A stretch of 13,214 bases of DNA from Gammaproteobacteria bacterium (GTDB taxonomy: Bacteria; Pseudomonadota; Gammaproteobacteria; Pseudomonadales; Azotimanducaceae_A). The notes under the pieces were generated by a model. That model worked only from the letters and a program-made list of their open reading frames with translations, did not search any database and had not been told where the DNA came from. Of the stretch, positions 1-6,026 are shown piece after piece. The DNA lies in NCBI GenBank assembly GCA_026713405.1, contig JAPOON010000710.1, positions 1 through 13,214 on the forward strand, written 5' to 3'. A program made the translations under genes and the position numbers. Within the stretch, counting starts at the first letter, position 1; every line of letters begins with the position of its first letter.

Positions 1-107
1 CTAAGCGAGCGCGCTATCGGTGGATTCTTAGCGCGCTGAAGTGCTTTAAAGGTGCTGGAGGCCCGCACCTCACACCCGCTCTCATCGTACATCCAACCGT
101 TGTTCCC

Positions 108-121
108 TGCGCTATAGCGCA
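108..121. repeat. Perfect 14-bp palindrome TGCGCTATAGCGCA
   Basis: The sequence reads identically on both strands and lies about 180 bp before the dehydrogenase start. It could be a dimeric regulator site or a remnant structure. No regulator gene adjoins it in the window, so its role is unassigned. Confidence 0.45.
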
Positions 122-138
122 CCGCGTCAGCGCCCCGA

Positions 139-158
139 CGCCCCGGCGCCCCGGGGCG
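139..158. repeat. GC-rich stem-loop upstream of the SDR gene
   Basis: CGCCCCGG (139-146) and CCGGGGCG (151-158) form a perfect 8-bp stem with a 4-nt loop. The element sits in a run of related GCGCCCCG units starting near 130. It is followed by AAAAC rather than a T tract on the + strand, so it is not a standard intrinsic terminator. It may terminate or process a transcript arriving from the left, but nothing in the sequence decides this. Confidence 0.4.
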
Positions 159-300
159 AAAACTCGCAGGGAGCGATTCTCCCGCGTTCAGCAGCGAGGT
201 GGCATGCCGGGCCTCCCTTTCGACCCTTGAGGGTCCAGCGTCCCCGTCGGGACGCATCGTCTCTATACTGCGCACCTTTGAACGCGGGGAACTACTGGCA

Positions 301-1092
301 ATGCGTGTATCGGACTGGATCGATCTGAGCGGCAAGACGGCACATGTCACCGGCGCCGGCCGGGGCATTGGCGCAGGCATAGCGCGGGCACTGGCGGCGG
401 CGGGCGCCGGGGTGGTTGTCAGCGACATCGACACGGCCTCCGCGGCCGCAGTCGCCGAGGAGATCGGTGGCGTGAGCATGGTCCTCGATGTCAGCGACCG
501 GGAGGCGGTCGATGCCGCATTGGCCGAAACCGTGGAACGGCAGGGCTCCCTGGACATCATGGTCAATAATGCCGGTGTCTACGATGGCTACGGCGGGTCG
601 GTCCGCGACATCACCGACGAGATGTGGCGCGGTCTCTGGTCCGTCAACGTGGATGGCCTGTTCTACTGCTGCCGCGCGGCGGCGCGCCTGATGATCGAAG
701 CGGGCAGGGGCGGGCGCATCATCAATATCGGCTCCACCGCGGCAGTAACCCCCGGGGTAGGCGTTACCTACGATGGTTCCAAGGCGGCGGTTGCCATGAT
801 AACCAAGGCGCTGGCGCTGGAACTGGCGCCCCACAAGATCAATGTCAACACCCTGGCCCCCGGCCCGACCAGGGTGATGGAGGGGGAGCCGCCGCCGGTG
901 GACGGGCATCCGCCCCCGCCGACCGGCAACCCGTTGGCCGATACCGTCGCCGATCGAATTGCCCGGCTACCCCTGGGGCATTGGGGCGATCCGATGGAGC
1001 AGGGCAAGGCCGCTGTGTTCCTGGCCTCCGCCATGAGCGACTTCGTCACGGGCATCTATCTTCCCGTGGACGGGGGATGGCTGACCTTGTAG
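301..1092 (+). CDS. Short-chain dehydrogenase/reductase (SDR), classical, NAD-type
   Basis: A 263-residue cytosolic oxidoreductase that interconverts a hydroxyl and a carbonyl group using a nicotinamide cofactor. The start is ATG 301 because GGGGAA lies 8 nt upstream and the encoded N-terminus then has normal SDR length. Seen: cofactor motif TGAGRGIG (residues 17-24), Asp42 at the end of beta-2 (in SDRs an acidic residue here favours NAD over NADP), NNAG (89-92), Asn116, and the catalytic set Ser145, Tyr157, Lys161 (YDGSK). The substrate loop is unusual, with a proline-rich stretch at about 195-211. The C-terminus has the common PVDGG ending. The substrate cannot be read from sequence. It converges with the P450 gene; oxidation of a P450-made alcohol is a reasonable guess, not shown. 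Confidence 0.93.
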   Translation: MRVSDWIDLSGKTAHVTGAGRGIGAGIARALAAAGAGVVVSDIDTASAAAVAEEIGGVSMVLDVSDREAVDAALAETVERQGSLDIMVNNAGVYDGYGGSVRDITDEMWRGLWSVNVDGLFYCCRAAARLMIEAGRGGRIINIGSTAAVTPGVGVTYDGSKAAVAMITKALALELAPHKINVNTLAPGPTRVMEGEPPPVDGHPPPPTGNPLADTVADRIARLPLGHWGDPMEQGKAAVFLASAMSDFVTGIYLPVDGGWLTL

Positions 1093-1140
1093 AGGGGCAA
1101 GTCGGCAGCCGCGTTGGGCCTGAATCGTTCCTCGGGCCGT

Positions 1141-1293
1141 TCAAGCGTCCAGGTCGATCACCACCAGGTGCGCGTCCAGCCATTCCGGCAGCCACTTGGG
1201 CACACTGGGCCGCAGGCGAAGGAATGTGCCCGTATCGACGAGCTGCGCGGCGGTTTTCCGGCGAAACCGACGCGGCGAACTGACCTGGATCAT
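1141..1293 (-). CDS. 50-residue small protein, start overlaps the P450 stop (ATGA)
   Basis: A short ORF whose ATG (1293-1291) overlaps the TGA of the P450 gene (1292-1290), the usual layout for translational coupling. The product is basic at its start (PRRFRRK) and ends in a tryptophan- and leucine-rich part (VPKWLPEWLDAHLVVIDLDA). By hand count 39 of the 49 codons after the ATG end in G or C, like the neighbouring genes. It has no cysteine, so it is not a ferredoxin. It has no clear signal peptide or membrane helix. No separate Shine-Dalgarno site is visible beyond GGGA touching the ATG. I do not recognise the family. It could be a chance ORF, but overlap, codon use and its place as the last ORF of the strand support a real gene. 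Confidence 0.55.
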   Translation of the reverse strand: MIQVSSPRRFRRKTAAQLVDTGTFLRLRPSVPKWLPEWLDAHLVVIDLDA

Positions 1294-2612
1294 TCCCGAA
1301 CGCGTACCGGCAGGTCGGTGATGCCGCGGATGAAATTCGAATAGAGATACTTCGGCTCGCCGACGACCTCCACTTCCCGGAAACGTTTCAGTATCTCCTC
1401 CCAGATGATGCCGAGCTGCATTTCCGCGAGGCGGTTGCCCAGGCAGCGGTGAATGCCGAAGCCGAAGGCCAGGTGATTGCGCACCTGCGGGCGTTCGATC
1501 CAGAAGCGGTCGGGTTCGGGGATGTGCTGCTCGTCCCGGTTGCCGGAGAGGTACCAGATGCACAGCTTGTCCCACTTGCGGATCTGCTGGCCGCGAATCT
1601 CGGTGTCCGCCATGGCGGTGCGGCACATGTGGGCGACCGGGGACTGCCAGCGGACGATCTCCGGTACCATGTTGGGAATGAGGCCGGGATTGGCCTTGAG
1701 TTTCTCGAACTCGCCGGGGAACTGGTTCAGGGCCAGGACGCCGCCGGAGATGGAATTCCGCGTGGTGTCGTTGCCGCCGACGATGAGCAGCAGGATGTTG
1801 CCCAGGAACTCGCTGGGTGTCATGTTCCGTGTCGCCTCGCCCCGGGCGAGGAAGGAAATAAGGTCTTCGCCCTGGTCGGCCTTCGCCGCGCGTTCCTGCC
1901 AGATGGCGTTGAAGTATTCGAAGCAGGTCCAGAGTTCCTTGAAACCCTCCTCGGCGGTCTCGAAATAGTCGGGGTCGGCAATGCGTTCCACGGTATCGGA
2001 CCAGTGGATCAGCTTGTGGCGGTCTTCCTGGGGCACGTCGAACAGCGTCGCCAGCATCTGCCCGGTCAACTCGACGGAGACGCGCCGCACCCAGTTGAAG
2101 GTCTCGTCCCGCGGCAACTCGTCCAGGATCCGTGCCGCCCGCTTGCGGATCAGGTCAGCCAGGCGGCCGAGTTTCGACGGCGCGAACATGGGCGCGACGG
2201 CCTTGCGCTGCTGTTCGTGTACCGGTGGGTCGGCCATGATGAACATGGGCAGGTGAAACATGGGGTCCGGCGGACCTTCAAGGGGCTTGCCGCCGAGCCG
2301 GATGCCGCCGTTGTAGATATCCGACGAAAACAGGTCGTGGTGGGTGTCCACATACTTCACGTCGTCGTAACGGGTGATCGACCAGAATGACCCGAACTGG
2401 CTGTTGGCGCTTTTGTGCACCGGCGACTCGGCGCGCAGCCGCTCGAACCAGGGCAGCACCTTGTTTGTCCGGAACAGTTCCGGGTGCGCCGGGTCCATCT
2501 CCTCGAGCGGGATGTCCCACGGGTCCCGGTCGACATCGATGGCCCAGGCCTGCTGCCAATCCCGGGTGTTCTGCCGGTATGCTTCGGCGATTTCTTCCCG
2601 TGTTTCGGGCAT
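1290..2612 (-). CDS. Cytochrome P450, CYP153-like
   Basis: A 440-residue soluble bacterial P450, expected to insert one oxygen atom into a C-H bond using electrons from a ferredoxin system. Seen: I-helix oxygen-activation motif GGNDTTR (279-285), ExxR as E318-x-x-R321, and the haem loop FGFGIHRCLG (383-392) with thiolate Cys390. Stretches such as FGSFWSITRYDD, LIVGGNDTTRNS, LIPNMVPEIVRWQ, SGNRDE and GNRLAEMQLGIIWEEILKRF match, from memory, the CYP153 family, which hydroxylates terminal carbons of alkanes or cyclic and terpene hydrocarbons. The length is full. The ATG at 2612 has only a weak upstream purine stretch. No ferredoxin or reductase gene lies in the window. A small ORF overlaps its stop. 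Family class is certain; the CYP153 assignment is likely; the substrate is unknown. Confidence 0.93.
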   Translation of the reverse strand: MPETREEIAEAYRQNTRDWQQAWAIDVDRDPWDIPLEEMDPAHPELFRTNKVLPWFERLRAESPVHKSANSQFGSFWSITRYDDVKYVDTHHDLFSSDIYNGGIRLGGKPLEGPPDPMFHLPMFIMADPPVHEQQRKAVAPMFAPSKLGRLADLIRKRAARILDELPRDETFNWVRRVSVELTGQMLATLFDVPQEDRHKLIHWSDTVERIADPDYFETAEEGFKELWTCFEYFNAIWQERAAKADQGEDLISFLARGEATRNMTPSEFLGNILLLIVGGNDTTRNSISGGVLALNQFPGEFEKLKANPGLIPNMVPEIVRWQSPVAHMCRTAMADTEIRGQQIRKWDKLCIWYLSGNRDEQHIPEPDRFWIERPQVRNHLAFGFGIHRCLGNRLAEMQLGIIWEEILKRFREVEVVGEPKYLYSNFIRGITDLPVRVRE

Positions 2613-2679
2613 TTGGTGGGGTGTCCGTCGGAGAGAGAATTACTGCGCTTTTATCACAGCCAGCTATGGAATTCGATTC

Positions 2680-2691
2680 GCCGGATCCGGC
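2680..2691. repeat. 12-bp palindrome between vapC1 stop and P450 start
   Basis: GCCGGATCCGGC is a perfect palindrome lying 3 bp past the vapC1 stop codon (both genes are on -). With the adjoining CCGG it could form a short hairpin at the 3' end of the toxin mRNA. It has no following U tract, so a terminator role is not supported strongly. Confidence 0.3.
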
Positions 2692-2694
2692 CGG

Positions 2695-3108
2695 TCACCT
2701 CAAAACCTCGAAGGCAGATTTGCGGCCGCGCCCGAATCGGTAGATCGCGAAATCATCGTCGAACGAAATCGCCCGCAATACGCCGAGCCTTTCCATCAGG
2801 GCGAATGAGGTCCGGTCGACCAGGGAAAAGTCCTGATCGGGAAATTGCTCCCCGATAGCCCGGGCAGCTTCAAGGTCGGCATCAATGGTTTGCTCTACGG
2901 CCGCTACGCCGCTTCGCAAGCCTTCCCAGAATGTTTCTGCAGCGCCAGGGCGGAGGAAATGGTGTAGGAGCCGCCAGGATTCAACCAGGACGTGGTCGCT
3001 GGTGACCAATGCTTCTTCGGTCGCCAGGAGTTGTTTAGCGCGGGCGTTGTGCCGGTCGTTCCGGTCGGCGGCGGCGTACCAGGCGGAGCTGTCGACGAAA
3101 AGGCTCAC
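2695..3108 (-). CDS. vapC: PIN-domain ribonuclease toxin, VapC-like (module 1)
   Basis: A 137-residue PIN-fold protein, in this context the toxin of a type II toxin-antitoxin pair; such toxins are Mg-dependent RNases that cut tRNA or rRNA. A longer frame reaches 3210, but GTG 3108 is the likely start: it opens directly onto the PIN beta-strand (SLFVDSSAW) and overlaps the antitoxin stop as GTGA. Acidic residues expected for metal binding are visible: Asp6, Glu43 (VLVESW), Asp98 (FSLVDRTSF) and Asp117/Asp119 (ISFDDDF). All four classical positions are filled, so the enzyme should be active. It is followed by the P450 gene on the same strand after 82 bp, so readthrough into the P450 is possible. 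Confidence 0.88.
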   Translation of the reverse strand: MSLFVDSSAWYAAADRNDRHNARAKQLLATEEALVTSDHVLVESWRLLHHFLRPGAAETFWEGLRSGVAAVEQTIDADLEAARAIGEQFPDQDFSLVDRTSFALMERLGVLRAISFDDDFAIYRFGRGRKSAFEVLR

Positions 3109-3365
3109 GTGGCGTCGGTACGGGACTTCTTCGCCGCACCGAACGCCTCCCCGATCATACGACTCTTGTTCAGCGCGATATCGGAGCCTCCTGAAGCGCC
3201 AAGGTCGCAAATCAGGGACCGATCAACCTTTCTTGGGGCTTCTGCCAGGTCCCGGTCTACGAGCCGGCGGATGTACTCCGCGAGCGATACCCCAAGCCTG
3301 GCGGCGCGGCCGCGCACACGGCGGTGTAATTCCGCATCGAGAGAAATCTGAGTGCGCACCATCAT
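3105..3365 (-). CDS. Ribbon-helix-helix antitoxin (module 1)
   Basis: An 86-residue protein with an N-terminal ribbon-helix-helix DNA-binding region: a short strand (RTQISLD) and two helices (ELHRRVRGRAARLG and SLAEYIRRLVDRDL), typical of CopG/VapB-type antitoxins. The C-terminal half (from about residue 45) is the part expected to wrap the toxin. It stands just before the PIN toxin and overlaps it by 4 nt. Two consecutive ATG codons (3365, 3362) could start it. A promoter lies so close (-10 at 3375-3380) that the mRNA would be nearly leaderless. The role as antitoxin follows from fold and position; binding partners are inferred. Confidence 0.82.
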   Translation of the reverse strand: MMVRTQISLDAELHRRVRGRAARLGVSLAEYIRRLVDRDLAEAPRKVDRSLICDLGASGGSDIALNKSRMIGEAFGAAKKSRTDAT

Positions 3366-3374
3366 TGTGGCGCT

Positions 3375-3403
3375 ATCATACTGTCACCCGTCGCGCTCTA
3401 CAA
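3375..3403 (-). promoter_or_regulatory. Candidate sigma70 promoter of vapBC1
   Basis: Read on the - strand: TTGTAG as -35 (3398-3403), a 17-bp spacer, then TATGAT as -10 (3375-3380). The -10 ends only 9 nt before ATG 3365, which predicts transcription starting within about 3 nt of the start codon. Confidence 0.45.
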
Positions 3404-3465
3404 CGCGAACGGCTCGGTGGTCTCCCCGTTACGCCCGCCTCAGGCGTTGGGTGAGCGGCCCGGAT

Positions 3466-4062
3466 TCATGCTTGGGAAACCGCTTGCGCGATAGTTTCCT
3501 GCAAGTGTTGCGCGCTGCCGCCGAAGAAGTGGTCTGCGCCCGCAATGACGTGGATCCGGGCGTCGTGCCAGTCGCCAAGATTGTCGAGGTCGACAAAGTC
3601 GTCGCGCTCGCCGGCGAATACATCCACGGTGCAGGAGGTTGCCGGTTCGGATATGTCCATGGCCGCGGTCGGTGGAGCCACAAGCAGCACACGCTCAGCG
3701 TCGGGGACTTGCGGCAGGGCCTTGCAGACCACGTGAGCACCGAACGAATAACCGCCGAGCCACAGCGACTTGACGCCTTGCCCGCGAGCCCAATCAACGA
3801 CGGCAAGCAGGTCTTCCGCCTCGCCGCGCCCGTTGTCGAAGTCGCCCTCGCTTGCTCCCACGCCCCGAAAATTGAACTTGAGGCAGTTTACGCCAACCTC
3901 ATCGAGGGTCCGGCCGACAAGGTCGAGTACCGCATCGGACAGGCTGCCGCCATAGAGGGGATGCGGATGACAGAGGATCGCAAGGTTGCTGCCCGGGACT
4001 ACGGGCGTGCGTAGTAGGGCCTCCAGCACACCGGCCGGCCCGGCAATCGAGAAGGGTTCCAT
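3466..4062 (-). CDS. Small alpha/beta hydrolase (COG2945-like)
   Basis: A 198-residue single-domain alpha/beta hydrolase, short for the fold, without a large cap domain. Seen: HPHPLYGG (32-39), the conserved oxyanion-side loop of this subgroup; NFRGVGAS (64-71); nucleophile elbow GYSFG with Ser106; candidate acid Asp154/Asp155 in GERDDF; and catalytic His178 in GADHFF. It has no signal peptide, so it is cytosolic. The family includes esterase/thioesterase-like proteins with poorly defined substrates. The ATG at 4062 has only GGCGG very close upstream. It stands between the membrane protein and the vapBC1 module on the same strand, with gaps of 128 and 100 bp, so a shared transcript is uncertain. 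Its substrate is not readable. Confidence 0.88.
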   Translation of the reverse strand: MEPFSIAGPAGVLEALLRTPVVPGSNLAILCHPHPLYGGSLSDAVLDLVGRTLDEVGVNCLKFNFRGVGASEGDFDNGRGEAEDLLAVVDWARGQGVKSLWLGGYSFGAHVVCKALPQVPDAERVLLVAPPTAAMDISEPATSCTVDVFAGERDDFVDLDNLGDWHDARIHVIAGADHFFGGSAQHLQETIAQAVSQA

Positions 4063-4190
4063 CCGCCGAGCATACAGGTTTGCCGAAAACCGGTGAATCG
4101 ACGCCGCGTCGGCATACTGACGTCGAATGCTGGCGCGCGGTTTTGCCCCACTGCAGCGTTATACGGGGCCAAGCGCGTTTTGCGCGGTTG

Positions 4191-4724
4191 CTAACCAGCG
4201 GCCGCGCCTTTCAGCGCCTCAATGAACTTCTCGCCCTGGTCGACGCTTATGAGCAGTGCCGTGCGCTCATCAAACGGAACGTAAGCGGCACTTGACCGTG
4301 TCGTTAGCGCGAGCCGCGCGCGATGGCCGTTTTTCAGCCTGAAGTGGCCCAACCAATAGCCCGGTACGCCCAGCCCGTTCGTGCGCATCGCCGGCTTCAG
4401 TTCACGGTGTGACTCGAGGTTCAGGATCTTCGTGCGCTCTGCATCGATCGAGTCGAGGGGGATCGTTACGGAGTAGATTGGCACTTGCAGCCGGACCGAG
4501 CCGCCTTCGATCGTGACGTTCGAGTGGAAAGCGCCCCATAGGAAATAAGCGAACGCGCCTGCCAACGCCAGTACCAGCGCTCCCGAACCGCGCACCGTCC
4601 AGGCGGTCCAGGCCTCGAGGCCATCGAACAACAACAGGCGAAGGCCTATTGCAAGGCAGCCGAGGGCGATTGCGGCCAGGAGTAGTGTGGCCGTTGTCTG
4701 TGGGGGAACTATGGCAAATGACAT
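4191..4724 (-). CDS. Membrane protein with bacterial PH-like domain (bPH_5-like)
   Basis: A 177-residue protein with two predicted transmembrane helices near the N-terminus (about 11-33 and 46-66), then a beta-rich soluble domain. The soluble part has the pattern PGYWLGHFRLKNGHRARLAL followed by AYVPFDERTALLISV, which recalls, from memory, the bacterial pleckstrin-homology-like family bPH_5. Start ATG 4724 is chosen over TTG 4739 and GTG 4730 because GGAG lies 5 nt upstream of it. It is likely anchored in the inner membrane with the PH-like domain on one face. No enzymatic motif is seen and its role is unknown. It is divergent from the monooxygenase gene, with the start codons about 100 bp apart, so the operator at 4796 could also influence it. 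Confidence 0.75.
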   Translation of the reverse strand: MSFAIVPPQTTATLLLAAIALGCLAIGLRLLLFDGLEAWTAWTVRGSGALVLALAGAFAYFLWGAFHSNVTIEGGSVRLQVPIYSVTIPLDSIDAERTKILNLESHRELKPAMRTNGLGVPGYWLGHFRLKNGHRARLALTTRSSAAYVPFDERTALLISVDQGEKFIEALKGAAAG

Positions 4725-4767
4725 TGTCACTCCGGGCAACGGCGCCTGAGGATTGTTGGCGGGTCCA

Positions 4768-4797
4768 TTGACGTGCCGAATTCTACGCCCTTAATAT
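4768..4797 (+). promoter_or_regulatory. Candidate promoter of the monooxygenase operon
   Basis: TTGACG (4768-4773) is a good -35. An 18-bp spacer leads to TAATAT (4792-4797) as -10; TATAAC at 4795-4800 is an alternative -10 but needs a 21-bp spacer. The -10 overlaps the inverted repeat at 4796-4809, so a protein bound there would block RNA polymerase. Confidence 0.5.
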
Positions 4798-4809
4798 AAC
4801 GTCTGTTAT
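4796..4809. promoter_or_regulatory. Inverted-repeat operator ATAAC-N4-GTTAT, copy 1
   Basis: ATAAC (4796-4800) and GTTAT (4805-4809) are perfect inverted arms around GTCT. It overlaps the -10 of the operon that encodes the TetR regulator. An identical set of arms with the same spacing lies in front of the TonB receptor (7670-7683). Size and symmetry suit a TetR dimer. Confidence 0.72.
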
Positions 4810-4826
4810 GTTTCCGCCGGTTGCAC

Positions 4827-6014
4827 ATGAAGCTCGACATATTCACTGAACTCCAGAAGCGGGATTGTGACGCCAACGGCGGGTTCCCTCAATTGTTCGA
4901 GGAAACCGTGGCCCAGGCCCAGGCCGCGGACCGGGCGGGTTTCAATTGCTGGTGGCAGGTCGAGCATCACTGCACGCCGGATTTCAGTTACAGCTCGTGC
5001 CCGGAAATGGTGCTGCAGGCCATTGCGGCCGGCACGGAGAAGCTGCGCCTCGGCCACGCCGGAGTGTTGGCGCCTTTCAAGATCAATCATCCGCTGCGCG
5101 CAGCGGAGCGGGCCGCATTGCTGGACAACCTGAGCGACGGCCGGCTCGAGGTGGGCCTTGCCCGATCCGGGGGCAGGGAGTGGGAGACCTTCGATGTCTC
5201 CGAGGAGTCCTCCGTGGACGACCTGGTGGAACTGACGGAACTGCTGCCCCGCGCGTGGCAGGACGAAGCGTTCAGTTGGAACGGCAAGCACTGGACGGTT
5301 CCCGAACGCACAGTGCTCCCCAAACCCGTCCAGCAACCTCATCCACCGCTTTGGCACACCTGTTCGAGCCCGCCGTCATTCGAACGGGCCGGGCAAATGG
5401 GGGTGGGCGTACTCGCCACCACGCTGTTCGCGCCCGTTGAAGCGCTGCAGTCCATGACTCAGGCGTACCGAGCGGCCATCGCGGAATTGGAACCCAACGG
5501 GCGAACGGTCAACGAGCAGGCCGCGGTGGCCACTTTCGTGCATGTCAACAAGAGCGAGAAGCAGGCGGTGGAGAGCGGCGCGCCGCGGTCCGCGCTGTGG
5601 TACGTCAGTTCCGCGCCCCGGGTATTCAACGTGCCGAGGGAAATTTTCTATCAGGCCATTCGCGGGCAGACGGATCCCCGTTCGCGGCCTTCCACCGTCG
5701 CCCTGACGGAGCGCGAGGTACCTGACCCGGCCGACACATCGGATCCGAACCCGGTGGTCAGCCTGATGAAGCGGGAGTTCGTGGGGGAAGAGATTTCCAA
5801 CGAGGAGATTTTCGAGACCATCCGCCATATCGATTCGGTGATCGTCGGCGATGTGCGCACCTGCGTGGCGAAGATGGAGAAGTTCCGGGAAATCGGCATG
5901 GACCGCCTGATGTGCCTGGTGCAGATGGGCGAGGTTCCCCACGAACAAGTGATCGATACCATCGGGCTGATCGGCGAGAAGTGCATTCCGCACTTCGATG
6001 AGGCGGCGCGGTAG
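4827..6014 (+). CDS. Luciferase-like flavin monooxygenase (LLM)
   Basis: A 395-residue TIM-barrel flavoenzyme of the bacterial luciferase-like group, which uses reduced FMN or F420 made elsewhere to oxygenate or otherwise oxidise organic substrates. Family signs include the N-terminal strand MKLDIFTEL, the EETVAQAQAADRAGFNCWW helix-strand with VEHH at about 47-50, the LRLGHAGVLAPFKINHPLRA segment, and LSDGRLEVGLARSGG, which resembles the conserved phosphate-binding loop. The C-terminal GDVRTCVAKMEKF block is typical of the family. ATG 4827 starts it; a TTG at 4821 is in frame but adds only two residues, and no strong Shine-Dalgarno is present. It is the first gene of an operon with the cyclase (12-nt gap) and TetR gene. 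The substrate is unknown. Confidence 0.92.
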   Translation: MKLDIFTELQKRDCDANGGFPQLFEETVAQAQAADRAGFNCWWQVEHHCTPDFSYSSCPEMVLQAIAAGTEKLRLGHAGVLAPFKINHPLRAAERAALLDNLSDGRLEVGLARSGGREWETFDVSEESSVDDLVELTELLPRAWQDEAFSWNGKHWTVPERTVLPKPVQQPHPPLWHTCSSPPSFERAGQMGVGVLATTLFAPVEALQSMTQAYRAAIAELEPNGRTVNEQAAVATFVHVNKSEKQAVESGAPRSALWYVSSAPRVFNVPREIFYQAIRGQTDPRSRPSTVALTEREVPDPADTSDPNPVVSLMKREFVGEEISNEEIFETIRHIDSVIVGDVRTCVAKMEKFREIGMDRLMCLVQMGEVPHEQVIDTIGLIGEKCIPHFDEAAR

Positions 6015-6026
6015 GCGGGGGCGCCG

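Larger units (their letters stand above)
1..300. other. Non-coding region with short GC-rich palindromes
   Basis: I see no convincing gene in these 300 bases. A GTG at 199 is in frame with the downstream dehydrogenase, but the residues it would add do not resemble a dehydrogenase N-terminus, so they are treated as leader. The region holds two copies of the self-complementary octamer AGCGCGCT (8-15 and 30-37, which can pair with each other), a perfect 14-bp palindrome (108-121) and a GC-rich stem-loop (139-158). No clear sigma70 -35/-10 pair was found; TATACT at 264-269 is an isolated -10-like hexamer. Confidence 0.6.

Noticed and set aside
199..300. N-terminal extension of the SDR from GTG 199
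   Set aside because: The added residues do not look like an SDR N-terminus, whereas ATG 301 has a Shine-Dalgarno site and gives normal length.
1449..2390. A 313-codon open frame on + across the P450 gene
   Set aside because: It is antisense to a complete P450 with all family motifs and has no recognisable domain of its own.
4134..4190. Repeated GCGCG words downstream of the PH-domain protein gene
   Set aside because: The inverted stretches are 4-5 bp and common at this GC content; no terminator or operator could be supported.
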